Position numbers and translations under genes: made by a program
Source: Acinetobacter bereziniae
GTDB taxonomy: Bacteria; Pseudomonadota; Gammaproteobacteria; Pseudomonadales; Moraxellaceae
Direction: 5' to 3'
Assembly: GCA_009912575.1 (NCBI GenBank)
Contig: WNDP01000009.1
Coordinates: forward strand, 1-55,296
Length of the DNA: 55,296 nt
Notes under the pieces: model-generated
The model's input: the letters and a program-made list of their open reading frames with translations, nothing else
The model's database searches: none
Told to the model about the DNA's origin: nothing
Shown here: positions 7,454 to 15,798 of the stretch, in pieces
How positions within the stretch are numbered: position 1 is the stretch's first letter
Layout of the letters: each line of letters starts with the position of its first letter

Positions 7454-8476
7454 TTATGGTAACTCTTGTAATAAGGTTGGATAAATCAAACCATCTACAT
7501 TTTGCTCAGTTTTATAGATGCCATTCTGTACATTGAATTTATTCACATGATATGACGAACCATATATCGAATCGAAACCATTAGCTTTGCTAAAGACTTT
7601 TTTATTGGCTGAAATATCCAGTAAATGTGTACCATTCACCATCGTTTCGTATTGTTTTGGATCGACACCTGAACGATTTGCCATAATTTTGACAGCATCT
7701 GCATGTGTAGCTGGATCATTGATGTATTTCACCGTTTTATCCCACACTTGAAGAACTTTTTTCCACTGCTCTTTGTGGGTCGTTAAATGACTCATATTGA
7801 CCGTCAATGTGTCATAGATTAAACCCGGTTTATCTTGCGATGTATAAATGATTTTTGATCCTGCAACGGCTTTTAATGCTTGACTGGCAACAGGTTGCCA
7901 AACTGCAATTGCTGAAATATCAGGACTTGAAAATACATGAGGTAATTGATTGGTTGCAGAATTCACCAATTTTATTTCATTGATTGGAATTTTTTGATCT
8001 GACGTCGCTGTTGCAAGCAGTAAATGATCCACTAGGCCCTTTTCAACACCTACCGATTTGCCTTTTAAATCCTGAATATGATTAATCCCATCTTTGGCAA
8101 TAATGACATCATTTCCAGCAGAATAATCTGTTGCCATAATCATCATGCCTTGCGTACCGCCTGAAGCAGTCACCAAATTATCTCCATTGGTGACAAATAC
8201 CGCATCCAATTGATTTGCTGAAAAAGCTGAAAGCGATGCGGAGTAATCAAACCATTTAAAATCAACATTTAATCCCGCTTCTTTTAACCACCCCTTTTCA
8301 ATCGCGACTTGCCATGCAACAAATCCCGGCCAATCACTATAACCAATGGTAATCGGTTGTGCGTTTGCTGTGGTTTGCTTATTTTCTTTGGCCTCTGGCA
8401 CTTTTGCTGTGTTGTCACAACCCGATATTAAAACCGCAGACAAAATGGATATAGATAAAAAAGATTTATGAATCAT
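7454..8476 (-). CDS. ABC substrate-binding lipoprotein of the guanidine cluster
   Basis: A 340-residue periplasmic binding protein of the NMT1/ThiY/SsuA-like type. The signal peptide ends in the lipobox LISGC (Cys20), so it is anchored in the inner membrane. The mature part begins after a charged linker with ITIGYSDWPGFVAWQVAIEK, the classic start of NitT/TauT-type binding proteins. It should feed the permease and ATPase encoded at 2853-4678 on the other strand, an unusual split of one transporter over two operons. The ATG overlaps the allophanate hydrolase stop by four bases. The ligand is inferred, not shown: guanidine or a guanidino compound. Confidence 0.87.
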   Translation of the reverse strand: MIHKSFLSISILSAVLISGCDNTAKVPEAKENKQTTANAQPITIGYSDWPGFVAWQVAIEKGWLKEAGLNVDFKWFDYSASLSAFSANQLDAVFVTNGDNLVTASGGTQGMMIMATDYSAGNDVIIAKDGINHIQDLKGKSVGVEKGLVDHLLLATATSDQKIPINEIKLVNSATNQLPHVFSSPDISAIAVWQPVASQALKAVAGSKIIYTSQDKPGLIYDTLTVNMSHLTTHKEQWKKVLQVWDKTVKYINDPATHADAVKIMANRSGVDPKQYETMVNGTHLLDISANKKVFSKANGFDSIYGSSYHVNKFNVQNGIYKTEQNVDGLIYPTLLQELP

Positions 8477-10281
8477 ATCGAAACTCCCCCAACGTTCTCA
8501 CAGTTAAATTTTGCATTTGATGGACTGAGTGACTTGATGTAGGCACGCCAACCACCAAAATGACTGATATCGACAGCTTCTTGAATCGCATGAGCTTCAC
8601 AAATAAAGCCTTTCACCCATGTCCCATCTTCAAGCTGTAGATTGCCAATGCCCAGTGGTGCAGGAACTTCTGCGACGATTGCCCCAAAATTCGCCAACGG
8701 AATATCCCAAACTTCAACTTCGATCGCAGTACCATCAACATCAAATTGCAATCCCGGTTTCGGTGGAACGGTATTTTTCAAAGCAAATAGCTTATAGCTT
8801 TTAGCCGTTCGGGTTTTTGCGAGCAATGTCGCTTGCCGGGTTGTCAATTGAAAATTCAAAGGCATCGCTGAGAGATGCGCACCGACAACAGCGAGCTTTA
8901 CCGAGTTTTGTGATTCAGTTTCAAAGCTTTTTTGATAACGATGTGATGAGGTGCCAAGAGTAAGTTCTGTAAGTGTTTGCCATTGTTGGGCAAATTTTGC
9001 CAAAGCTTGGTCATACCAAGCAGGTGCAATAAAAGTTACGCCACTAGGCAGGCCATCTGCACGAATAGCATTGGGTAAGGCAATTGCAGATAGATCAGCA
9101 AAATTTACAAAGTTGGTATACGCCCCCATATGTGAATTTTTATTGAGAGGGTCTGCTTCAACTTCACTGATCTGATAAATCGTCGGTGAAGTCGGTACCA
9201 TCAATGCATCATAGGCTTGTAGTTGAAGATTAATTTTTTGTGCTAATTCAGCCCGTTGATACTCAGCTTTAAATGTATCTGTAGCTTTAAACTGATCAGC
9301 CTGCGCAATGATTTCAGCAATCACTGGATGCGTTTGTTGCCGAGAGACTCGCGCTTCGACAGCAACCGTTCTCTCTGCAACCCAAGCGTCATTATAAAGT
9401 GCTCTCGCCAAAAGGTTAAAATCCGTAAAATCAATAGATTCAACCTCATATCCAAGTGCTTGAACACGTTCTACGGCAATTTTAAATGCTTTCTCGGATT
9501 CAATATCGCCATAAAACTCGAGTTGAGCAGGTATCGCAATTTTTCCTTTAGAAAATTGTGTTGCAACATTGGCAGGATGACTACGCGAATAAGCATCTGT
9601 TTTATCATTAGCTTGCATCAATGTTGCAACCAACCAAGCATCATCACTGGTCAGTGCAAAAATTGAAATCACATCCAGTGTTCTACACGCAGGCATCAAC
9701 CCTGTGGTTGAAAACCATCCCTTTGTAGGTTTCAATCCAACTATATTGTTATGACCTGCTGGAACTCGACCTGAACCTGCCGTATCTGTACCTAGACTAA
9801 AAGGTACAATTCCATTCGCTACAGCCACAGATGACCCAGAACTAGAACCACCACTGATATATTCTGGATTAAAGCTATTTTTTACTGCACCATACGGTGA
9901 ACGTACCCCGACTAAACCTGTTGCAAATTGATCTAAATTGGTTTTTCCAACAACGACTGCGCCTGCTTTTTTAAGCTTAGCAATAACAAAAGCATCTGTG
10001 TTTGCTAAATATTCAGCTTCTTTACATGCACCTGTTGTATGAAAACCAGTGACATCAATATTGTCTTTGACTGCAAATGGCACACCATAGAGGGGTAGAT
10101 CATCGCAATTTTGAGTTTTTAAATACTCAATTTGCATCTGTATTTGTGCTGAAGATGCGATTTCAATCCAAGCATGATCATCATTTTTTATGGTTTTAAC
10201 ATAGTCGATTAAACCATCAATATCGATTTGCTGATTTGCATACGCATTTTTCCAATCTTGGATCGTCCATAAGTCTTGCAT
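8473..10281 (-). CDS. atzF: Allophanate hydrolase
   Basis: A 602-residue amidase-signature enzyme that hydrolyses allophanate to ammonia and CO2, the last step of guanidine (or urea carboxylase) nitrogen release. The catalytic triad is visible: Lys about residue 72 (FAVKDNID), cis-Ser about 146 in ISGGSSSGSSVAVA and nucleophile Ser about 170 in GTDTAGSGRVPAG. Residues after about 470 form the C-terminal allophanate hydrolase domain (VVGAHLSAMPLNFQL, then IPLANFGAIVAEVPAPLGIG). AGGAG sits seven bases before the ATG at 10281; the ATG at 10287 is too close to it. It is in one operon with the regulator upstream and the binding lipoprotein downstream. Confidence 0.93.
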   Translation of the reverse strand: MQDLWTIQDWKNAYANQQIDIDGLIDYVKTIKNDDHAWIEIASSAQIQMQIEYLKTQNCDDLPLYGVPFAVKDNIDVTGFHTTGACKEAEYLANTDAFVIAKLKKAGAVVVGKTNLDQFATGLVGVRSPYGAVKNSFNPEYISGGSSSGSSVAVANGIVPFSLGTDTAGSGRVPAGHNNIVGLKPTKGWFSTTGLMPACRTLDVISIFALTSDDAWLVATLMQANDKTDAYSRSHPANVATQFSKGKIAIPAQLEFYGDIESEKAFKIAVERVQALGYEVESIDFTDFNLLARALYNDAWVAERTVAVEARVSRQQTHPVIAEIIAQADQFKATDTFKAEYQRAELAQKINLQLQAYDALMVPTSPTIYQISEVEADPLNKNSHMGAYTNFVNFADLSAIALPNAIRADGLPSGVTFIAPAWYDQALAKFAQQWQTLTELTLGTSSHRYQKSFETESQNSVKLAVVGAHLSAMPLNFQLTTRQATLLAKTRTAKSYKLFALKNTVPPKPGLQFDVDGTAIEVEVWDIPLANFGAIVAEVPAPLGIGNLQLEDGTWVKGFICEAHAIQEAVDISHFGGWRAYIKSLSPSNAKFNCENVGGVSI

Positions 10282-10296
10282 GACCATACTCCTGAT

Positions 10297-10731
10297 TTAA
10301 TCATTTTGTAGAATCGGAGGCATCACTGCATCCATAAGTTCTAAATGCCCTTTAATCACGCCTTTGAGTGCAATAAATTGCTGACTAATTTGCTTGAGCT
10401 CTGAGCTTGCACCTTGCATCAACATCACCTGTAAGATTTTTTGCTGATCAAGTTGAATATGTAGTGAACTGATCACTTGGGTTAAAAACTGTTGTTGTAA
10501 ATCAATTAGTTGATTTCTAAGTGGCATCTGCCCTGCATCATAAAGAATGGTTAATGTCCCCACCATCACTTCATTGGCTTGAACCTGTTCTGCAATCAAA
10601 TGTTTGTTGATCATGTCCACAATTGCTTGTGATCGGCTTTCATAGTGTTGATCAACAATTTTCTGGTCGAGGGCATTGAGAGTCGTTTCAGGTACAGTAA
10701 TACTGATCCGAGCCAACTTTTGTTTAGGCAC
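10297..10731 (-). CDS. NikR-like ribbon-helix-helix regulator lacking nickel ligands
   Basis: A 144-residue protein with the NikR layout. The ribbon-helix-helix DNA-binding domain is at 7-48 (ARISITVPETTLNALDQKIV, SRSQAIVDMIN) and an ACT-like C-terminal domain at about 55-135 (VGTLTILYD, SSLHIQLDQQKILQVML, KGVIKGHLELM). Aligned with E. coli NikR, only His87 is kept (His91 here). The positions of His76, His89 and Cys95 are Gln80, Gln93 and Ile99, so square-planar nickel binding is not expected. The ligand may instead be a pathway compound. AAGGA lies seven bases before a GTG at 10731, chosen as the start; an upstream TTG at 10809 would add an unlikely tail. It is probably the local regulator of the guanidine genes. 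Confidence 0.8.
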   Translation of the reverse strand: MPKQKLARISITVPETTLNALDQKIVDQHYESRSQAIVDMINKHLIAEQVQANEVMVGTLTILYDAGQMPLRNQLIDLQQQFLTQVISSLHIQLDQQKILQVMLMQGASSELKQISQQFIALKGVIKGHLELMDAVMPPILQND

Positions 10732-10735
10732 AGTG

Positions 10736-10861
10736 CTATCCTTTTGGTTTATGGACTGAGTGTGTTTGTTTAATATACAGACCAGCGCGTACACTGAATA
10801 ATTCGACAAAAAATGTTTTGAGCGGATGTACTTTTTTGTCTGCTGTTTTTACATGATTCAT
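10736..10861 (-). CDS. Possible small protein (41 residues) heading the regulator-atzF operon
   Basis: ATG at 10861 is preceded by AGGAG with seven-base spacing. The frame gives 41 residues (MNHVKTADKKVHPLKTFF..., rich in Lys and His) and stops four bases before the GTG of the NikR-like gene, which is the spacing of a translationally coupled leader or small gene. There is no known family, signal peptide or membrane helix. It may be a real small protein or a leader peptide. Support is the strong ribosome binding site and the tight junction. Confidence 0.45.
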   Translation of the reverse strand: MNHVKTADKKVHPLKTFFVELFSVRAGLYIKQTHSVHKPKG

Positions 10862-10964
10862 CGCACCACTCCTATGTAAGGGTCTGATGGCCATTCGCTA
10901 TTTGTAAACATAGAAGAATAGACATCAGTATTACCAAATTAAGTTTTTGTATTACGCCCTATAG

Positions 10965-10983
10965 ATGCAGAAAATGTGCCAAT
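10965..10983 (-). promoter_or_regulatory. Sigma-54 promoter of the regulator-atzF-binding protein operon
   Basis: On the minus strand TTGGCACATTTTCTGCA has GG (10980-10979) and GC (10968-10967) ten bases apart and an intact TGGCAC box. It lies about 105 bp upstream of the 41-residue ORF. This is the second of three such matches in the guanidine cluster. Confidence 0.75.
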
Positions 10984-11036
10984 TTCTAAGCGTGCTTTTA
11001 CTGCGATTGGTCAAAATTTATGACTATTTTGTGGGC

Positions 11037-11066
11037 AAAAAAATGCCCCATGCGCAGTGATGGGGC
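11037..11066 (-). terminator. Terminator of the HxlR-type regulator
   Basis: On the minus strand GCCCCAT-N8-ATGGGGC followed by ATTTTTTTG lies about 75 bases after the regulator stop. It insulates the guanidine operon promoter from read-through. Confidence 0.8.
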
Positions 11067-11140
11067 GAAAATATTCAAGTCGTTATATTCATCAATCAGA
11101 TTTTTTTAAGTACGATTCCGCAATAGTATTTAATTATTTT

Positions 11141-11500
11141 TTAACCTAAATCTTCATTAAGCATGCCATGTGCCCAAATAGACAATGATTCTAAAACAGG
11201 CTTAAAAGAATGTCCTAAATCAGTCATTTCATAGACTACTTTGATTGGTGCTTTTTCTCCATACACGGTTCTAGAAACCAATCCACTTTGTTCTAATTGC
11301 TTAAGTTGCAGGCTGAGTGTCATTTCAGTAATCGTTGGCATCAGTTGTTTGATTTCATTAAAGCGTTTTGCTCCATCTTTGAGATAGTAAAGAATTACAC
11401 TTTTCCATTTCCCACCGACCAAATCCATTGCCATACTGATATGACATGGATAGATTTTACCATTCATTTTTATTTCACATTTATTTTCAACAGGTTCCAT
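11141..11500 (-). CDS. HxlR-family transcriptional regulator
   Basis: A 119-residue winged-helix protein of the HxlR (YodB/HypR) type: CHISMAMDLVGGKWKSVILYY, then the recognition helix region RFNEIKQLMPTITEMTLSLQL and the wing (VSRTVYGEKAPIKVVYEMT). It has two N-terminal Cys (ENKCEIK and YPCHIS), the second at the position used for thiol or electrophile sensing in several HxlR proteins. It is divergent from a quinone/NAD(P)H oxidoreductase gene, the common arrangement for HxlR regulators that answer electrophiles. AGAGA lies six to ten bases before the ATG. It is inserted between two guanidine units and has no obvious link to them. Confidence 0.88.
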   Translation of the reverse strand: MEPVENKCEIKMNGKIYPCHISMAMDLVGGKWKSVILYYLKDGAKRFNEIKQLMPTITEMTLSLQLKQLEQSGLVSRTVYGEKAPIKVVYEMTDLGHSFKPVLESLSIWAHGMLNEDLG

Positions 11501-11557
11501 TAATATCTCTAAGCTATCAACTTTGATAGTTATTGTACGCTTTCCATATAAAAAATA

Positions 11558-11584
11558 TAGTGACTATTATTTTTATAGTTACTA
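11558..11584. promoter_or_regulatory. Tandem operator-like repeats of the HxlR/oxidoreductase pair
   Basis: Two near-palindromic 9-mers, TAGTGACTA (11558-11566) and TAGTTACTA (11576-11584), lie 18 bp apart just before the oxidoreductase start. The spacing of about two helical turns fits a dimeric winged-helix regulator binding twice on one face. The assignment to the HxlR protein is by position. Confidence 0.5.
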
Positions 11585-11594
11585 GGTACATATT

Positions 11595-12131
11595 ATGGCA
11601 CTGCTGATTTTAGCGCATCCCTATTACACACGGTCGATTGCAAACAAGACCATTGTCAATGAACTGACAGACAAGTATCCAGATTTAGAAGTTCGAGATA
11701 TTTTCCAACGCTACCCTGATTATCAAATTGATGTCGCAGCGGAACAGCAGGCATTACTGCGACATGAAACGGTCATTCTGCAATATCCAATGTTTTGGTT
11801 TAATATGCCCGCTATTTTAAAATTATGGTTCGATGAAGTTTTTAGCTATCAATTTGCTTATGGTTCACAAGGAGATAAATTGAAAAATAAAAAAGTTTTG
11901 CTGAGTATGACCGTTGGACAGTCAGAAAAAAATTTAATCAATGAACACGAAAATTTAATCGAAAGCTTTTTAAAATCTGTTCATCACTCCATTCAATATA
12001 GTCAAATGAATTTAAGTGGCACTTTTTTACTTTTTGATGTGTCCCCCTTATCTGGTCACTCAGCGTCTAAAATCAAACGGGAAGCGGTCGAACACGGTGA
12101 CAAAATTCATAAGCATTTACTCACTACTTGA
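11595..12131 (+). CDS. NAD(P)H-dependent flavin oxidoreductase (KefF/MdaB/YwrO-like)
   Basis: A 178-residue flavodoxin-fold quinone reductase that transfers two electrons from NAD(P)H to quinones or other electrophiles in the cytoplasm. It starts with LLILAHPYYTRSIANK (phosphate-binding loop) and has the QYPMFWFNMPAILKLWFDEV segment typical of the NQO1/KefF family. It is divergent from the HxlR regulator gene, whose repression it probably escapes when the regulator senses an electrophile. AGGT lies before the ATG. It ends at a bidirectional terminator. Confidence 0.88.
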   Translation: MALLILAHPYYTRSIANKTIVNELTDKYPDLEVRDIFQRYPDYQIDVAAEQQALLRHETVILQYPMFWFNMPAILKLWFDEVFSYQFAYGSQGDKLKNKKVLLSMTVGQSEKNLINEHENLIESFLKSVHHSIQYSQMNLSGTFLLFDVSPLSGHSASKIKREAVEHGDKIHKHLLTT

Positions 12132-12137
12132 TAAAAA

Positions 12138-12156
12138 GGGCATCTTAATGATGCCC
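12138..12156. terminator. Bidirectional terminator between oxidoreductase and guanidine carboxylase
   Basis: GGGCATC-TTAAT-GATGCCC is a perfect 7-bp stem. It is followed by TCTGTTTT on the plus strand and by TTTTT on the minus strand, so it can end both converging units. Confidence 0.85.
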
Positions 12157-12190
12157 TCTGTTTTAGTGTTGTTCTCTCTTTAGAGGTTTT

Positions 12191-15100
12191 TTAAACCACT
12201 GGTGCTAAGGTAAACAACACCTGCCCTGTTTTAACTGTCTGCCCTTTTTCGATGGTAATAGTTTCAACTTTCATTCGCTCAGGCGCGATGATTGGAATTT
12301 CAATTTTCATGGCTTCGATCACTGCAAGGGTTGCACCTTCTTCCACAATGTCACCTGAAGCACATTCAATTTTCCAAATTGAACCGGGCATATGTGATTC
12401 AACTGCACACCCCCCTTGCGGGATAATGACGGCTTCTGCATCGTCTACAGCATCCAGACTTTCAGAAACATATTCTTGTAAACCAGCAGCATGCCAACGA
12501 CGACGTTCAGCTTCAAAATTGGTTTGTTGCGTGTGTTTAAATGCCTGAATGCTGTCTTGATTTTCGGCTAAGAAGTCATTGTATTGTTTAAGGTTGAGTA
12601 CGCCCTCTTCAATTCGGAGTTGCAAATGACCTGCTTTAAAATCTTCACGCATTTTCAGCAATTCTGACTCGGAAACTTCATAAAATTTCACCTGATCAAA
12701 AAAGCGCAATAACCATGGTTTACCCGCTTCAAAATTTGCGTTTTGACGATAACGACTCCACATTTGTGTAGTTCGACCAACAAACTGATACCCACCCGGA
12801 CCTTCCATTCCATACACACACATATAGGCACCGCCGATACCCACAGCACTTTCAGGTGTCCAAGTTCGAGCAGGGTTATATTTGGTCGTGACCAATCGCT
12901 GACGTGGGTCAAGTGGCGTGGCTACAGGCGCACCTAAATATACATCGCCTAAGCCCATCACCAAATAATGCGCACTATATACCACATCTTTCACTGCTTG
13001 CTTAGAAGCTAGACCATTAATACGACGGATAAACTCGATATTATCAGGACACCAAGGTGCATCTGGACGCACAATTTGGGTGTAGCGTTCAGTCGCTAAC
13101 TGCGCTTGTGAATCTTCCCAAGCCAATGGTAAATAAACTGTTCTTGAAGGAACTTGCATCTGATCAATATCAACGAGTTCAGCTTCAGCACTTTGTAATT
13201 TCTTTAACAATTCCAATTGATCAACTTGAATTGAATCAAAATGGATCTGTAAAGAACGAATACCTGGTGTGAGATCAATAATCCCTTGAATATTTTGATC
13301 TTTTACCCATTGCATCAAGGCATGAATACGGAATCGTAAATTTAAATCTAAAACCAGTTCACCATATTCAACCAATAAATAACTGTTTCCTGCGGGTCTA
13401 TAGCAGACACTTGGCAACTTGCCTTGCCCCTCTATATTCGCGAGTACAGCATTGCTTAAAGTTTCATGCTCAGGCTGAATCAGAGGATTGAAATCAACAG
13501 TGGTCGTGTCTGTAGCGATTAAACTTTGATGATATTTTTGGTCGAGACTTTTTGCCTGCACATAACCTACAGGTATAAATTTGACTTTATCTCCTGCCTT
13601 CAACTGACCAATTTTCCAAAGTTCAGAATGAATTACTACTGCTGGACATACAAATCCGCCTAAACTTGGGCCATCAGGTCCCAAGATAATTGGCATATCT
13701 CCAGTGAAGTCTATTGCACCAATTGCATAGGCGTTGTCATGAATATTGGAAGGATGTAAGCCAGCCTCACCACCGTCTTCACGTGCCCAATCTGGCTTTG
13801 GTCCAATCAAACGAACCCCTGTACGGCTGGAGTTATAATGAATTTCAAAGGTATTGGTAAAAAACTGATCAATGTCTTTTGTGGTAAAGAAATCAGGAGC
13901 ACCATGCGGACCATACATTACGGCGATTTCCCAAGTTCGGCTAAAGCTTGGAATTTGATCTTTGGCTAAACGCTTACTGTCTTCAGAACAATACTCGGTG
14001 ATTGGAAGCATATCCCCAATCAATAAATTACGACCCGCATGTCCACCAAATTGACCTAAGGTAAAGGTTGCTTTTGAACCTAAGTATTCTGGAACGTCAA
14101 ATCCGCCTTTAATCCCAATATAACTACGGCAACCTGTGCTAATCGTGCCACACTTTAAGACTTGAGATTTTTTAACATTGATGGTTTGCCACATCGGTAG
14201 AGCGATACCATCAAGTGTGGCAGCAATCTCTCCACCTGTAATGACAATTTGACTATCACAATGGAACTTTAAAGTTGGACCTTGTAGAGTGCATTCTAGT
14301 CCTGCTGTGTTGTATGGATTTGCTAAAAGTTGATTGGCAACATTTAAGCTTAAAGGGTCAATTGCACCTGAGGGTGGTACACCTACATCCCAGTACCCTA
14401 AACGACCTGTGATGTCTTGAATCGAAGTCTGAATACCTGATTGTAAAACTTCAATTTTTTGAGTTTTCCATGCAAAAGTATTTAAAAAGCGTGTGGTTTG
14501 ATTTCCTGATTGGAAAACTTCGCCTGCAATAATATTCTGCAAATACTCCAAATTGGTTTCAATACCCGCGATTTGAGTTACTGCAAGACTGGCTTGCATT
14601 GCGTGTATTGCTGAGTTTCGATCTGTTGCTGTGACAATAATTTTGGCCAGCATTGGATCATAAAATGAAGAAACATGAGAACCCGTTTCGACCCAAGTTT
14701 CGACACGCGCCTTCGAATCAAATTGCACATGCGTCAACAATCCAGCACTGGGCTGAAATTGCTTAATCGGGTCTTCAGCATATAAACGTACTTGGATCGA
14801 ATGACCTTTCGGGACTAATTTTTCTTGTGGAGCAGACCAGTCACCACTGGCTAAAGTCACCATCCATTCGACCAGATCAACACCATAAACTTGTTCAGTC
14901 ACCCCATGTTCGACTTGTAACCGTGTATTCACTTCCAAGAAATAGAATTGCTCTGTTTCTGTGTCCATGACAAATTCAACAGTTCCTGCCGAACGATAAT
15001 TCACCGATTGCATCAGTTGAATTGCAATTTTTTGAATGTATTCACGCTGTTCAGCATTTAAAAGAGGTGCTGGCGTTTCCTCGATGACTTTTTGGTTACG

Positions 15101-15796
15101 GCGTTGTACAGAACAATCACGCTCTCCCAAAGCCAATACCTGTCCTACACCATCACCAAAAATTTGTACTTCAATATGTCGAGCATGTTGCACAAACTTT
15201 TCTAAATACACACCTGCATCTTTAAAGTTTGCTTGAGCGAGATATGTGACTGTTTGATAGGCATCTCTGAGTTCAGCTTCATTCCAAACCAAACGCATCC
15301 CAATACCGCCACCACCAGCGGTGCTTTTCAGCATGACTGGATAACCGATCCGTGTAGCTTCAGTAATGGCTTCGTTTTCATTAGCCAGCAAAGCACTTCC
15401 TGGCAATAACGGGACATGGCTTTGAATTGCAAGTTCACGTGCAGTATGTTTTAAACCAAAATCCAGCATTTGACTGGATGTTGGGCCAATAAAAGCAATT
15501 CCCTGATTTTCGCAAAGATCACAAAACTCCGCATTTTCAGATAAAAATCCATATCCCGGATGAATTGCCTCAGCGCCAGTTTGTTTTGCAACTTCCAGTA
15601 TTTTTTCAATATTCAAATAACTCTGTTGCGCAGGCGCCGCACCAATACAAAATGCTTCATCTGCCAAGGTCACATGTAAAGAATCTTGATCGGCTTCTGA
15701 GTAAACAGCAACGGAAGCGATGCCTAATTTTTTCAGTGTACGTATGACACGACAAGCAATTGCGCCACGATTGGCAATGAGAACTTTCTTAAACAT
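12191..15796 (-). CDS. Guanidine carboxylase (annotated as urea carboxylase)
   Basis: A 1201-residue biotin enzyme that carboxylates its nitrogen substrate with ATP and bicarbonate. Domains: biotin carboxylase at about 1-450 (FKKVLIANRGAIACRVIR, glycine-rich TAGGGGIGMRLV, HVEVQ-type segment RHIEVQIFGDG); carboxyltransferase halves related to KipA/KipI at about 460-780 and 800-1020; biotin carrier domain at the C-terminus with the AMK motif (Lys about 1164 in AVIEAMKIEIP). Enzymes with the two DUF1989 neighbours and a guanidine-I riboswitch have been shown to prefer guanidine and produce carboxyguanidine, so guanidine carboxylase is the better name. The substrate is inferred from this context. 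GGAGG precedes the ATG, two bases after the upstream stop. Confidence 0.93.
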   Translation of the reverse strand: MFKKVLIANRGAIACRVIRTLKKLGIASVAVYSEADQDSLHVTLADEAFCIGAAPAQQSYLNIEKILEVAKQTGAEAIHPGYGFLSENAEFCDLCENQGIAFIGPTSSQMLDFGLKHTARELAIQSHVPLLPGSALLANENEAITEATRIGYPVMLKSTAGGGGIGMRLVWNEAELRDAYQTVTYLAQANFKDAGVYLEKFVQHARHIEVQIFGDGVGQVLALGERDCSVQRRNQKVIEETPAPLLNAEQREYIQKIAIQLMQSVNYRSAGTVEFVMDTETEQFYFLEVNTRLQVEHGVTEQVYGVDLVEWMVTLASGDWSAPQEKLVPKGHSIQVRLYAEDPIKQFQPSAGLLTHVQFDSKARVETWVETGSHVSSFYDPMLAKIIVTATDRNSAIHAMQASLAVTQIAGIETNLEYLQNIIAGEVFQSGNQTTRFLNTFAWKTQKIEVLQSGIQTSIQDITGRLGYWDVGVPPSGAIDPLSLNVANQLLANPYNTAGLECTLQGPTLKFHCDSQIVITGGEIAATLDGIALPMWQTINVKKSQVLKCGTISTGCRSYIGIKGGFDVPEYLGSKATFTLGQFGGHAGRNLLIGDMLPITEYCSEDSKRLAKDQIPSFSRTWEIAVMYGPHGAPDFFTTKDIDQFFTNTFEIHYNSSRTGVRLIGPKPDWAREDGGEAGLHPSNIHDNAYAIGAIDFTGDMPIILGPDGPSLGGFVCPAVVIHSELWKIGQLKAGDKVKFIPVGYVQAKSLDQKYHQSLIATDTTTVDFNPLIQPEHETLSNAVLANIEGQGKLPSVCYRPAGNSYLLVEYGELVLDLNLRFRIHALMQWVKDQNIQGIIDLTPGIRSLQIHFDSIQVDQLELLKKLQSAEAELVDIDQMQVPSRTVYLPLAWEDSQAQLATERYTQIVRPDAPWCPDNIEFIRRINGLASKQAVKDVVYSAHYLVMGLGDVYLGAPVATPLDPRQRLVTTKYNPARTWTPESAVGIGGAYMCVYGMEGPGGYQFVGRTTQMWSRYRQNANFEAGKPWLLRFFDQVKFYEVSESELLKMREDFKAGHLQLRIEEGVLNLKQYNDFLAENQDSIQAFKHTQQTNFEAERRRWHAAGLQEYVSESLDAVDDAEAVIIPQGGCAVESHMPGSIWKIECASGDIVEEGATLAVIEAMKIEIPIIAPERMKVETITIEKGQTVKTGQVLFTLAPVV

Positions 15797-15798
15797 GA

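Noticed and set aside
10297-10731. Nickel-responsive NikR regulator
   Set aside because: Three of four nickel ligands are replaced and no nickel transporter or urease is nearby.
10861-11140. Repeated GCGATTGGTCA at 7401 and 11003 as a mobile or regulatory repeat
   Set aside because: Only 11 bases are shared and flanks differ. One copy is in a hairpin, the other is not.
12191-15796. True urea carboxylase (urea amidolyase) function
   Set aside because: The two DUF1989 neighbours and the guanidine-I riboswitch are the established hallmarks of the guanidine pathway. Urea carboxylation may be a side activity, but it is not the best call.
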